A stretch of 42,797 nucleotides of DNA, from the NCBI GenBank assembly GCA_900756545.1, contig CAAEKO010000014.1, forward strand, positions 1 through 42,797. Direction: 5' to 3'. The translations under genes were made by a program, and so were the position numbers. Under the pieces are notes generated by a model. The model did no database searches, was not told where the DNA came from, and was given only the letters and a program-made list of their open reading frames with translations. Positions 7,708 to 17,685 of this stretch are shown in pieces (positions within the stretch are counted from its first letter, which is position 1; each line of letters begins with the position of its first letter). Source of the DNA: Clostridia bacterium (GTDB lineage Bacteria; Bacillota; Clostridia; UBA1381).

Positions 7708-9576
7708 ATGATGAAAAGAATTTTGAGTGTAGCCTTGACAATGGGGATTGGTTTATCCGTATTGTCAGGCTGCGGGCCGAAAAAGGAAACGGCGGGCAAT
7801 GTAGAGATTCCCCAGCTGGGACTTATGGGAAACCAGGTGGCGGACAGCTCGGAAATGCCGGATTGGACGGGAGAACAATTAAAGCTTACCTATTGGGAGG
7901 CGTCGCAGTTTTCATCCCAGGCGCAGGGGAAAAAGGCTGTCCAGGACGTGGTGACGCCGGAAATACAAAGGGTAACCGGCGTATGCTTTGATCCGGAGAC
8001 GTCTTTTGACAATGGCGGGGAATCTATGGAGAATAAGGTGGCAAAGCTTAGTGCGGCGCAGGCGTGGCCGGATATTATCCATTATGGACAAAAGGCGATT
8101 GTAGACCAGCTGGCTGATGCAGGAATCGTATATGATTTACGTCCGTATTTGGAGGATTACTGCCCGAATATCGTGGCAAACTTGAAAAAAGCCGGTGTGT
8201 ATGATTATGTGCTGAATCAGCGGGAGGATGGCAAGGTTGTGCGGCTGCCTTATGTGATTAATTTTGACCTGCGTTATCCCGACATGCCTGAAGAAAAAAT
8301 GCTGCGTGTATCTTCCGGTTATCAAACCCGAAATCATGTCTGGGTACGGGACGATATCTTGAAAATGATTTATCCACAGGCGAAAACACAGGATGAGATT
8401 GAAGCAATATATATGACGAAGGGTGGATTTTCTGAAGAGGACGTTACCGATGTTACATTCCGTTCCAAGGAGGAATATGTCGGATTTTTAAAACAAGTTA
8501 AAGCGCTGAATATAAAGGAAGGAAATCAGGAGGTTTATCCGGGATATATCAGCTGTGGAACCGATAATTGGAATGTGCTGGCGCTAATGGGATGTTTATA
8601 CGGACAAAATGCAAATAACTCCTATGACACAAATTACTTTACTTACTGGGATAAAGAAACAAATCAGATCGAGTATAAATTTAAACAACCGGAATTCAAG
8701 GATATATTATTGGATTGGACGAATCTCGTACGCGAGGATATTCTGTCCAAGGAATCTTTGGTAGATAACAGGGCGACATTTGAACAAAAAAGGGATAACG
8801 GGCTGTATGCAGTAGTTTATGCGAACGATATGCCCAATGATTCTGCTATACAGGCGGCGGGAAAAAGCTTCCGCTACCGAAAGGTGTTTGTAGATATTGA
8901 GCCTGATACGAAAAAATATCTGTTTACTACAGGTATTCCGGTCGGGGATGATTTCGCAGTGGTAAAAAACAATCTGGATGAGAATGGGCTGAAACAAGTA
9001 CTGGCATTTTATGATTATATGACGTCGGACGCCGGCCTGAAGCTGACGGTTTGGGGGCCGAAAAGCGCCGGCTTGTTTGAGGAAGATGAAACCGGGAAAA
9101 GGACGTACATCGATAAGGAATTGGAAACCTGCATGGTATATGATGAGCAAAATGAGCGGAATATCTACTATAATTTGGTCAAAGACACTACGGCCTGGCC
9201 CGGATATCCGAGTACAAACGTTAACGAATTCTCTCCGAAAATTACTTATGATATAGAGCGCAAGCCAGGACAGGCGAACAAATATTTTTCGCTAAGTCCT
9301 TACAGGCCGTTGGAGATTACAAATTCAATTTCACCGGATATTTACCGGATTGACGATGATAACGCAAAAAAATTCTGGCAAGCCCGAACGTCCTTTGAGG
9401 AAGCATTGTTCAAAATCTATATTACCAAGACAGAAAGTGAGTTTGATACGGCGTACCAGAATATGATCAGCCTGGCCGAACGCAATGGTCTGACAGATGA
9501 GGCGCTGACTGGAATCAATAGAGCCTTTGCCGAAGTATTAAATAAGGGATTTATGAAAAATATTTTAAACCAATAA
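7708..9576 (+). CDS. Extracellular solute-binding lipoprotein of the CUT1 transporter (LplA-like)
   Basis: The start ATG has a strong AAGGAGGAG 7 bases upstream. The first 22 residues form a lipoprotein signal ending in the lipobox LSGC, so the mature protein is lipid-anchored on the outer face of the membrane. The body has the two-lobe solute-binding pattern: an early LTYWEASQF strand, DVVTPEIQRVTG, a WPDIIHYGQ segment, a hinge region with YVRDDILKMIYP-like sequence (WVRDDILKMI), and FYDYMTSDAGLKL near the end. At 622 residues it is longer than ordinary sugar-binding proteins, as in the LplA branch that serves complex oligosaccharides. It would deliver ligand to the two upstream-encoded permeases, and may report to the sensor kinase. 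Confidence 0.9.
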   Translation: MMKRILSVALTMGIGLSVLSGCGPKKETAGNVEIPQLGLMGNQVADSSEMPDWTGEQLKLTYWEASQFSSQAQGKKAVQDVVTPEIQRVTGVCFDPETSFDNGGESMENKVAKLSAAQAWPDIIHYGQKAIVDQLADAGIVYDLRPYLEDYCPNIVANLKKAGVYDYVLNQREDGKVVRLPYVINFDLRYPDMPEEKMLRVSSGYQTRNHVWVRDDILKMIYPQAKTQDEIEAIYMTKGGFSEEDVTDVTFRSKEEYVGFLKQVKALNIKEGNQEVYPGYISCGTDNWNVLALMGCLYGQNANNSYDTNYFTYWDKETNQIEYKFKQPEFKDILLDWTNLVREDILSKESLVDNRATFEQKRDNGLYAVVYANDMPNDSAIQAAGKSFRYRKVFVDIEPDTKKYLFTTGIPVGDDFAVVKNNLDENGLKQVLAFYDYMTSDAGLKLTVWGPKSAGLFEEDETGKRTYIDKELETCMVYDEQNERNIYYNLVKDTTAWPGYPSTNVNEFSPKITYDIERKPGQANKYFSLSPYRPLEITNSISPDIYRIDDDNAKKFWQARTSFEEALFKIYITKTESEFDTAYQNMISLAERNGLTDEALTGINRAFAEVLNKGFMKNILNQ

Positions 9577-9589
9577 GAGGAGGCCGAAT

Positions 9590-12500
9590 ATGAAAAAAAG
9601 GGTGCGTTGCGTTTTATCCGTAATCTTTGCAGCAGTATGTGCTTTCCCTGCCGTGCCGGTATGGGGATATGCGGCCGGTGATATCCAATCCAGGTGCTAC
9701 AGCGTAGGTATGGATTACATACTGGGTATAGAACCGGGTACAGTGGTAGAAACATTTTTTGAGAATATAGAAAATGCCGGCCCGGATGCCTGTGTTTTTG
9801 AAAGTGACGGTAAAACCATGCGAAGCGGATGTATTCAGGAAGGTGATATTTTAGCGGTACATGGACAAAAATATACCCTGGAAACAACAGAGCCCCTTGA
9901 TAAAATAATCATATATGACGATTTTGAAGATGGAAAAATCGGCGGCTGGACATGGGGAGATAATGTCAGCAAGGCGATGATCAGCATTGAACGTGATCCT
10001 ACCCATGGAAATATACTGGCCTGGACGGCAGCCGGCGCTTCCGCAGAAGCACCGAAAGCTTTTGATACTCGGCGAAATGTATCCGTTACAGGTGCACCGG
10101 ATATTTTGATTCATGAAATAGACTTTAAATATCCGATGATCGCGGAACAAAACGTATCGCTGATCACACGGAACTCTGCGGACAAATATCTAACAACAAC
10201 ACGGCTGGTTGGCAGATCGAACCTTTATGCGCTGGATCCATCGGGTCTTCGTTTATTAATGGAAGGCGTGAAAGCGGATGCATGGTATCATGCAAAATAT
10301 ATTATGGATATGAAGAACGGCTCCATGGATATGTATATTGATGGACAGTCTGTAGCAGAAAATATGGCATTTCAGGCTACTACAAACTCGCCGGGGAATT
10401 ATCTGCCGACCATGCTGTGCGCGGGGGCCGGGGGAATCAAGCAGAACGGAACCATATTGGCGATAGATAACGTATCCTTATATGCACCGCAGCCTGTGAA
10501 AGTAAAAAAAGTCAGCATCACAGCAAATGGACAGGAAAGCTATGATCTCGCTGATATACCTGCGGATGTGGAGGCGATTACGATATATTTTAGCGCCCAG
10601 CAGGGGTTTGTACCGGCAGCAGATGGCATAGATCAGGCAATCGGATTGTATACACAGGATGGCAAGCAGATTCCTGCCGCAGGACAATATGATGAAGAGC
10701 AGATGGCATATACAATAAGGCCGAAAACCCTTTTGGAAAGTGGCATAGTGTATCAAATTGGAATTGATGGCGTGACGGACAACATATATCATACCCGGTA
10801 TGAGAGAACATTACAGATCAAAACTAACGAAACACCGGTTCCTTTTGTTCTGTCTGAGGTCACGGCAGAAAAAGACGGTACCGTGTACACAGATTTGTTG
10901 AAGCTGCCCGCCGATACAGAAAAAATCAGCTTGTATTTTATTACGCAGCCTGGATGCGGAATAGACGCGGCGGATATAGAGTCCCATATCCGTATTGTGG
11001 ACGCCGCCGGACAAACTATTGCGGCCATAGGGGATTTGACCGATCATGTTTATACCCTTACCTTATTACAGAGCTTGGAGTGTAATGCGGAGTATACTTT
11101 GGAGATTGACGAGCTGCCGGATGATACATATGGAATCCCATATACGAAAAGCATATCGGTACAGGCCGTTGCCAACTGGGTTGTAGAAGCAGGCGATATC
11201 ATATACTCGGATCTTTATACTGTTACAGACGGTCTTATCCAGGGCATAAAATGCGGAACGACAGCGGCGGAACTTTGGCTGAATCTGCATACGCTGCCCG
11301 GTACACAAGCCCGGATATATACAGATGATACTAAATCCCGGCAGAGAACAGGGATAATTCAGACCGGAGATATATTAACTGCGGATAACGCATTGCTGGG
11401 ATACCATAAAACCTATACACTCAAAACCAAAGGAATGGCTCTCAATTCGGCGGTTTATAATATAGGCTCCGGATTTATCATGGGTATCGCAGAAGATACG
11501 GAAACAGACGCATTCATGGCGAATATGAATATCGTCGGAAGCGGTACATGGCAAATACGCGGAAACGATGGAAGAAATAAGGAAACGGGCAAAATTGAAA
11601 CCGGCGATGTGCTGACGCTAACGGCGGGCAGTCTGACCGAGGAATATGTTTTGGAAACGACAACGCCTAAAGATAGAGTATATTTCTATGATGATTTTGA
11701 GAACGGGAGCAAGGGGAGCTGGAATAACGGCGATATCGTTAGGGATTCGGACGGCAAATATGGACAGTCTATCGCTTGGAGCACGATAGACGCCTCCAGA
11801 GAAAATCCGGCCAGTATTTCAGCCACGCGTACATTCTCAACCGAGGGTAAGCCGCAGATTCTTGTCTACGAAACGGAATTCAAAATGCCGATCTACGCTA
11901 ATGTTACAGTTTCCAATTATCTGCGAAATGCAAAAAATGAAGCCTTGGCAACAATTCGTATTGACGACAGAAATCAACTGGGGGCATTGGTCCCCGGCGG
12001 AGCGTCGGTGCTGCTTGAGAATCTGCAGAACAAATGGTATCATGCAAAGTATGTTTGCGATAACATTGACGGAAAGATGAATGCTTATGTAGACGGTAAG
12101 TTAGTAGGAGAGGGATTGCAGTTTCAGGCAAAGGAGGATTACTTCCCGGACAAAATTACGGTGGGCGCAAGCAACATTCAAACTGCAGGAACGCTGTTTA
12201 TGTTAGACAATGTGACTGTGTATGAGCCGAATCCAATCAAAGTTGGAAAGCTTACAATTATGCAGGACAATGTGTCTTCTACGGACTTGCGGAATATTCC
12301 GGTTAACACGGACGCGATCCAGATTCAATTTACAAAACAGGCAGGTTTTGACATAGATACGGATCATGCGGCAGACAAGGTAAAGCTGTTGGATGAGAAT
12401 GGAAGAACCGTTTCGTCTGTAGGAACACTAGATGCCAAGACCGGGATATATACATTACAGATCAACGAAATTCTGGCTCCAAAGCGCGGCTATCAAATTG

Positions 12501-12889
12501 TAGTAGAGAAAATACAGGATACGGTCTACCACAAAAATTACAGTATAGCTGTACCAGTTACCACGGGGATGGAACCGGCATATATCAAGAAACCGTCTAT
12601 AATTGATGTAGAGGGGAATATGGCAGAGAAAATTCAGAATGAGAAAGTAACTGTCGTTATTCCTATAGTAAATTTGGGGGAAGATGCGGAGCTGACGACA
12701 ATACTGGCCTGCTATGACGAAACGGGCAGAATTGTGGCGGTTTTAAAAAAAACGGCAGACGCAGAAAAAAGAGGGCTGACAGAAGTTAGTCTGAGCTGTG
12801 ATTTGACCTCAAAAAATATCTTGGGCGGCAGTGTCAAAATATTTGTAAAAGGGAATGGGCCGTTAAGCACACCCTTTACGCTTCAGTGA
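9590..12889 (+). CDS. Large secreted multidomain glycan-binding protein (two LamG-like domains, Ig-like repeats)
   Basis: A Sec signal peptide covers about residues 1-29. Visible modules, in order: a ~70-residue module (37-105) with a GI..GT core and an EGD/TGD turn; LamG-like domain 1 (about 106-300), opening with YDDFEDG and containing a MYIDGQ strand; two SbsA/Big_5-like Ig domains (about 303-525); two more ~70-residue modules (542-618 and 622-693); LamG-like domain 2 (about 696-880, YDDFENG); a third Ig-like domain (about 882-990); and a ~90-residue C-terminal module. No SLH, LPXTG or catalytic signature was recognised. The internal duplication of module-LamG-Ig is clear. Inferred role: extracellular glycan binding next to the SLH proteins. 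Confidence 0.8.
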   Translation: MKKRVRCVLSVIFAAVCAFPAVPVWGYAAGDIQSRCYSVGMDYILGIEPGTVVETFFENIENAGPDACVFESDGKTMRSGCIQEGDILAVHGQKYTLETTEPLDKIIIYDDFEDGKIGGWTWGDNVSKAMISIERDPTHGNILAWTAAGASAEAPKAFDTRRNVSVTGAPDILIHEIDFKYPMIAEQNVSLITRNSADKYLTTTRLVGRSNLYALDPSGLRLLMEGVKADAWYHAKYIMDMKNGSMDMYIDGQSVAENMAFQATTNSPGNYLPTMLCAGAGGIKQNGTILAIDNVSLYAPQPVKVKKVSITANGQESYDLADIPADVEAITIYFSAQQGFVPAADGIDQAIGLYTQDGKQIPAAGQYDEEQMAYTIRPKTLLESGIVYQIGIDGVTDNIYHTRYERTLQIKTNETPVPFVLSEVTAEKDGTVYTDLLKLPADTEKISLYFITQPGCGIDAADIESHIRIVDAAGQTIAAIGDLTDHVYTLTLLQSLECNAEYTLEIDELPDDTYGIPYTKSISVQAVANWVVEAGDIIYSDLYTVTDGLIQGIKCGTTAAELWLNLHTLPGTQARIYTDDTKSRQRTGIIQTGDILTADNALLGYHKTYTLKTKGMALNSAVYNIGSGFIMGIAEDTETDAFMANMNIVGSGTWQIRGNDGRNKETGKIETGDVLTLTAGSLTEEYVLETTTPKDRVYFYDDFENGSKGSWNNGDIVRDSDGKYGQSIAWSTIDASRENPASISATRTFSTEGKPQILVYETEFKMPIYANVTVSNYLRNAKNEALATIRIDDRNQLGALVPGGASVLLENLQNKWYHAKYVCDNIDGKMNAYVDGKLVGEGLQFQAKEDYFPDKITVGASNIQTAGTLFMLDNVTVYEPNPIKVGKLTIMQDNVSSTDLRNIPVNTDAIQIQFTKQAGFDIDTDHAADKVKLLDENGRTVSSVGTLDAKTGIYTLQINEILAPKRGYQIVVEKIQDTVYHKNYSIAVPVTTGMEPAYIKKPSIIDVEGNMAEKIQNEKVTVVIPIVNLGEDAELTTILACYDETGRIVAVLKKTADAEKRGLTEVSLSCDLTSKNILGGSVKIFVKGNGPLSTPFTLQ

Positions 12890-12919
12890 CATTGATGAAA
12901 TAGAGAAAGAGGACATGTT

Positions 12920-15900
12920 ATGGAAAAAATAATGCGTATTTTTCTGTGTATAGCCATTTTAGTCCAATTTACTGCGGGTGTCAGTGCAGCGGGAAAATGT
13001 GATATTTTCCGCGGAATCGCGGCAAAAGACTACACAGAAAGTCAGACAGACAAGATTGTCCAGGAAACTGACGGGGCAATATCAATTACAGAGGCCGGCG
13101 GGATGGTAGTATACCGCAATCTGGAGTTTTATAAAACCTTAACGCATTTGGAGATAAAATACAGCACACAAAATTTTGTAGTACCGAGAAAGATCGAATT
13201 CAGACTGGATAGTCCCGATGGCCCGCTTCTGGCAGAAGCTACATTAAGGGAAACAGTTCGATATACAAACATTGTAACTGATACTATAGAAACTGTGGGA
13301 AAAGCAGAAGGTATCCACGATCTTTATCTGATTGACGTCAATGGAAATGCCGGCCGGATTTATGATTTCCGGGGTATTGGAAAATGGGAAGATGCAGAAC
13401 CATCCCAATATGATACAGAATATGCCCAGAAATGTGCGCTTTTAAATTCGCTGGGCATTGCGGACAACACTATTGATCTGGAGGAGCAGAATCGCCTGAT
13501 CAGCAGAGCCGAATTTTCCGCAGTGCTATGCCATACATTTGGTATCGTATCTCCGCCAGTGATAAAGAACAGTTTTTTTGATCTGTCGAAGGATACAGCT
13601 TATGGAGAATATTTAACCGAAATATCCAAACGTGGTCTGCTTAAAGAAACGGGGGGATATATCAGGCCCGGCGCACCTGTCATAACGGACGAGGCTGTAT
13701 ATGCATTTTTGGCTTTGGCAGGATATCCAGCAGAGGCTATACAGGATGGTCATTGGATGGAATATGCCCAACAGGCAGGACTGCTTTCCGGCGTTAGAGG
13801 AATGAATACATATGTTACATGCCGGGATATGGTCGTGATGGCTGAAAATGCATTAGAAATGCATATTCCTAGATATCAATTTGAAAACGGAGCCTTTTAC
13901 TCCAATTATCAGACAGATAAGACGGTTTTGACAGAAATCCACCATATCAACAAGGGTGAGGGAACCATTACTGCTAACGGAAATACCGCCTTATCCAATC
14001 CAGAGGGGGCGGTGCAGGCGCGCTGCGTAAAAATCAAAGATAAAGTATACGCCCAGGGAAAGACACAAGCCGGCGAATACATAGGGTATACGGTGCGGTT
14101 TTACGTCAGAGAGGATGATATGGCAGATGTGCCGGAGCTAATTCATATTAACAAAATTAATAAGCTGAATACGATCCTGGAAATTCCGGCGGAAGACATC
14201 GAATGGTTTTCTGAAGATACGCTGCAATATATTGATAAAAAGGATCAGGCAAGGACAGAAAAAATCCCTTCTGTCTGTGACGTGCTGTACAACGGCATAA
14301 GCTGCTCCAACTATACGGAAGATGATTTCATGATAAACGAGGGGAAGGTTACCTTTATCGATAATGACAATGATGGCAGCTGGGAGATTGTGACAGTGCA
14401 GGCAGGTCAGGTGTATGTGGCAGAGTCTATAGATATAGTCAATGATATTATTTATCCGAAAAGCAACAATGGCATGCTTCTTGCTCAAGATGCGGCATTG
14501 TCTAGTATTTGTGCAGACCGGAACGAAATCAGGAACGTAGAGATATTTCTTGACGGGATTCCGGCAAATATTGATGAAATATTGCCTGGGTGTATTCTTA
14601 CGGTTTATGACGGAAAAGCAGTAGACGGCGCTGTGACGAACCGACGGATAGCGGCTGGCAGCATGAAAGTTACTGGAAAGTTAACCGCATACAGCCAAGA
14701 GAGAGAATGCACGATTAATAATACGGTATATAAAATTGCGCATAATTGTACCCAGAGTATCTCGTTAGGCGCACAGTATACGGCGCATTTGACGGACAGC
14801 GGGAAAATAGCATGGTTTGAAAGCAATCTATCCCGGAATTTTAGATATGGATATGTTCTGCGGGCTTATATCTCTGAAGAAGACGGGGAAGAAAGATTTA
14901 CGGTTAAGCTGCTGGATGAGGATAACTATATTGCACGGTATTTTGCTGATGAGAAAATCATAATTGACGGAGAAAAGACAACGGACGCCAAGGAGGCGTA
15001 TGCCCTGATCCGGCATGGAGAAGAACGGTTACTGCCGCAGGTAGTGCGTTATAGACTTAACAATGACAACAGCATCAGAAGCATTGATACAGAATTTCGG
15101 GGCGACCATGAAAGCGTAAAGGATATGCTAATCAAAAACCTGAAGCACGGCGTGGCGGAGTATAGAAACACGACGGATTATTTTTGGCAGAATGCGACAA
15201 TAGATGATAATACGGTGTTATTTGTTGTGCCCTATTCCTATGCGGAGATAGAAACGCAGGCGGACCAGTACCAGGATCAGGACTTTTATGCCATGAAAAA
15301 TGCCCGTCAGTTTTCTGGAATCAACCAATATGTGGAGGGCTATGACGGAGATTTAATAAGGCCGATGGGTGCTCTGGTTAAATATAAAAATGCGAATAAC
15401 GGGATGGCCGAAAATGCTTCCATGATATTGATTACGCAGGTTAATGAAACAATTAATCAAGACGACGAACCCATTCAGGAAATCAAAGGCATTGCCAATG
15501 GCGCGGAAGTCAGCTTTATACTGACCAGGTATGCTGCGGAGGATTATGGAATTCATTTAAAGGCAGGCGATGTATGGCTGTATCAACTGAATCCCAAACA
15601 GGAGATTCATTGGATGACCATGCTCTGGACAAAGGACAACAGCCACCAGTTTACGCAGTCGTATGATTTGAATAAAAGCGTTCTAAATTATGGAAGCCTG
15701 TATATTTGCCATGGTACGGAAATTACAGATAAAAACGGCGAAAATATTGCCATCCGGGTTTTGGGCAACGAAGTTGGCTTTTCTCTATACGGAGCGAATA
15801 TCATGCTTTATGATGCCCGAAGCGGTAAAGTCAGTCAGATCACGGCCGGCCAAATTCCCAAGAATGACCAGATAGGACGAAAACAGTCAGTCTTTTTATA

Positions 15901-15946
15901 TGCGTATAGTCAGCGGTGCAGATATGTGGTCATCGTTCGTGAATAA
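12920..15946 (+). CDS. Secreted CBM6-like / SLH-domain surface protein
   Basis: A signal peptide (about 1-24) precedes a domain (about 25-155) that closely follows family 6 carbohydrate-binding modules: a V(V)YRNLEF strand, IEFRLDSPDGPL and the GIHDLYL strand. Three degenerate SLH repeats follow (starting near 167, 218 and 279), which would tether it to wall polysaccharide. The long remainder (about 320-1008) has beta-rich repeats of the type seen in clostridial SLH proteins, for example KVTGKLTAYSQ near 583 with YTAHLTDSGKIAWFES. I recognise no active-site motif. Inferred role: it displays a carbohydrate-binding module on the cell surface and may hold substrate or partner proteins. Confidence 0.78.
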   Translation: MEKIMRIFLCIAILVQFTAGVSAAGKCDIFRGIAAKDYTESQTDKIVQETDGAISITEAGGMVVYRNLEFYKTLTHLEIKYSTQNFVVPRKIEFRLDSPDGPLLAEATLRETVRYTNIVTDTIETVGKAEGIHDLYLIDVNGNAGRIYDFRGIGKWEDAEPSQYDTEYAQKCALLNSLGIADNTIDLEEQNRLISRAEFSAVLCHTFGIVSPPVIKNSFFDLSKDTAYGEYLTEISKRGLLKETGGYIRPGAPVITDEAVYAFLALAGYPAEAIQDGHWMEYAQQAGLLSGVRGMNTYVTCRDMVVMAENALEMHIPRYQFENGAFYSNYQTDKTVLTEIHHINKGEGTITANGNTALSNPEGAVQARCVKIKDKVYAQGKTQAGEYIGYTVRFYVREDDMADVPELIHINKINKLNTILEIPAEDIEWFSEDTLQYIDKKDQARTEKIPSVCDVLYNGISCSNYTEDDFMINEGKVTFIDNDNDGSWEIVTVQAGQVYVAESIDIVNDIIYPKSNNGMLLAQDAALSSICADRNEIRNVEIFLDGIPANIDEILPGCILTVYDGKAVDGAVTNRRIAAGSMKVTGKLTAYSQERECTINNTVYKIAHNCTQSISLGAQYTAHLTDSGKIAWFESNLSRNFRYGYVLRAYISEEDGEERFTVKLLDEDNYIARYFADEKIIIDGEKTTDAKEAYALIRHGEERLLPQVVRYRLNNDNSIRSIDTEFRGDHESVKDMLIKNLKHGVAEYRNTTDYFWQNATIDDNTVLFVVPYSYAEIETQADQYQDQDFYAMKNARQFSGINQYVEGYDGDLIRPMGALVKYKNANNGMAENASMILITQVNETINQDDEPIQEIKGIANGAEVSFILTRYAAEDYGIHLKAGDVWLYQLNPKQEIHWMTMLWTKDNSHQFTQSYDLNKSVLNYGSLYICHGTEITDKNGENIAIRVLGNEVGFSLYGANIMLYDARSGKVSQITAGQIPKNDQIGRKQSVFLYAYSQRCRYVVIVRE

Positions 15947-15969
15947 GCGGATAGGAAGGGGTTGGGATT

Positions 15970-17685
15970 ATGAAAAAAAGAAGCATATGTTATTTTATCA
16001 TGATAAGTGTAGTTTTGTTTTGCAGTCTCCACATTTTGGCAGCAGAGGATATTAAGGTAGACAGCATCCGGTTTGATCCGGTCACGGCAACGGTGGATAT
16101 CCGGGGCGGCTGTCCCGCAGCAAAAGACCAGGAGCAGGTTTTGCTGGAGATTTTCCTGAATGCGCAAACGGCGCACTCCTTTGTGGCGCAGACAGTGTGC
16201 ATGAACGGCAGTTTTGCGTTTTTGGACTGTAAGCTGCCTTCAGATACAGAGCCGGGGGCGTATACTGTCCGGGTTTCACGTATGTTTGGCGGAGAGAGTG
16301 TAGTGGAGGACGCCTTTTTTTACGGAGGGGAAGAGGCGGTATTGGATTTGATCAATATTATTGACCAGGAAATGTCACCAGAACGGTTATATGCATTGAT
16401 ATTAGACAATTATCAGGTATTGGGCGGCGACGCTGAAGCATTATATAGGCAGGTGACTACAAAATCGCTGCTATTTGAGGAGATCATTTCGGAGGATCTC
16501 AATGCAGACAAGAATAATTTGCCGGAAAAATGGAGGCGTTTTTTAGATTTATTGAACTACGGAACGGTAATTACGGCTATATCAGATAGTATAAACGCAA
16601 ATCAAATCCAGACGATCATAGAAAATCCAATTTATGCTGCATATGCAGATCTGGATATAGCGGGCAGCGACGGTTTTCACATTTATGCTTCACTGACAGA
16701 GACGGGGCGAGCAGAAGCATATCGGCTGCTTGCGAAAAGTACGCTGACTTCACTTGCGGAGATGAATGATGAACTGCGGAAAAAATGTTTTGTGGCGCAT
16801 TTACGCATAGGCCGGTATACAGACGGTGAAAAAGCCTTTTTGGCGGTAAAGGATATTCTGAATACGAATTTTTCGAATTATAATCTGCTGACGGCAGAAC
16901 AGAAGAATGAAGTTTTGCGAAAAACTGCGGAATATGCAAAGGCAATCGACGATCCGTATGCTATATCCAGCTATTTTGAGAAAGAAGCGGAGAAGGCTTA
17001 TCAGACCAAAGGCCAGGGGACGGATGGAAAGACGTCCCACAGCAGCAGCGGTTCTTCCGGCGGAGTTAATGCTGCGGGAGGATATCCGCCCCAAACCGCG
17101 GAACCTGATAACGCGGCAAATGAAAACATCTCGGGGTTCCAGGATATCCAGAATGTAGAATGGGCGCAGGAGGCAATTCTGGCTTTGGCAAACAAGGGTG
17201 TGATTTCGGGTGTGGATGAAAACAGATTCGAGCCGGACGCTTATGTAACCCGAGCACAACTGTGCCGGTTGGTCAGCATATGTTTTGGAATTCAGCAACA
17301 GTCGCCGGAGGTTTCATTTGTGGATGTGGATCCGACTGCATGGTATGGTCCCGCCGTCAACGCGCTTGCTTCGGCTGGTATCGTATATGGCGTGGGGGAA
17401 AATAAATTTGCCCCGGACGCCTATGTGACAAGGCAGGATTTGGCGGTTATTCTATGCAGAACCATTGACTGCATGGAGATTCAAATTCCCTGGTTTAAGG
17501 ATGCAGAAAAATTTTTAGATGATCAAGATATTGCAGAATATGCGCGGGATAGTGTGTATCGTTTGAATAGCTATGGATTTTTGAATGGAGACGGAGAAAA
17601 TGTAAATCCGTCCGAACATGCGACACGGGCACAGACCGCCCTGCTTTTATATAATATCGAGGTGGTAAGATGGCAAGAAAATTAG
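15970..17685 (+). CDS. SLH-domain surface anchor protein
   Basis: A signal peptide (1-25) is followed by a small beta-sandwich-like region (about 26-115) and an alpha-helical middle (about 115-350). A Ser/Gly-rich linker (about 353-377) leads to three C-terminal SLH repeats starting near 390, 448 and 507, with the classic phrases FxDV/I, A(I/V)..LA..GI(V/I).G and TRAQ/TRQD. SLH domains bind pyruvylated secondary wall polymer, so this is a wall-bound protein. No catalytic domain is visible. Its last 16 bases overlap the next gene, implying coupled translation with the first beta-helix giant. It may act as a docking partner, which is inference only. Confidence 0.85.
   Translation: MKKRSICYFIMISVVLFCSLHILAAEDIKVDSIRFDPVTATVDIRGGCPAAKDQEQVLLEIFLNAQTAHSFVAQTVCMNGSFAFLDCKLPSDTEPGAYTVRVSRMFGGESVVEDAFFYGGEEAVLDLINIIDQEMSPERLYALILDNYQVLGGDAEALYRQVTTKSLLFEEIISEDLNADKNNLPEKWRRFLDLLNYGTVITAISDSINANQIQTIIENPIYAAYADLDIAGSDGFHIYASLTETGRAEAYRLLAKSTLTSLAEMNDELRKKCFVAHLRIGRYTDGEKAFLAVKDILNTNFSNYNLLTAEQKNEVLRKTAEYAKAIDDPYAISSYFEKEAEKAYQTKGQGTDGKTSHSSSGSSGGVNAAGGYPPQTAEPDNAANENISGFQDIQNVEWAQEAILALANKGVISGVDENRFEPDAYVTRAQLCRLVSICFGIQQQSPEVSFVDVDPTAWYGPAVNALASAGIVYGVGENKFAPDAYVTRQDLAVILCRTIDCMEIQIPWFKDAEKFLDDQDIAEYARDSVYRLNSYGFLNGDGENVNPSEHATRAQTALLLYNIEVVRWQEN

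Noticed and set aside
17670..17685. Possible frameshift joining the SLH gene to the giant beta-helix gene
   Set aside because: The downstream frame has its own ribosome site, start codon and signal peptide, so two overlapping genes explain it better than a broken fusion.
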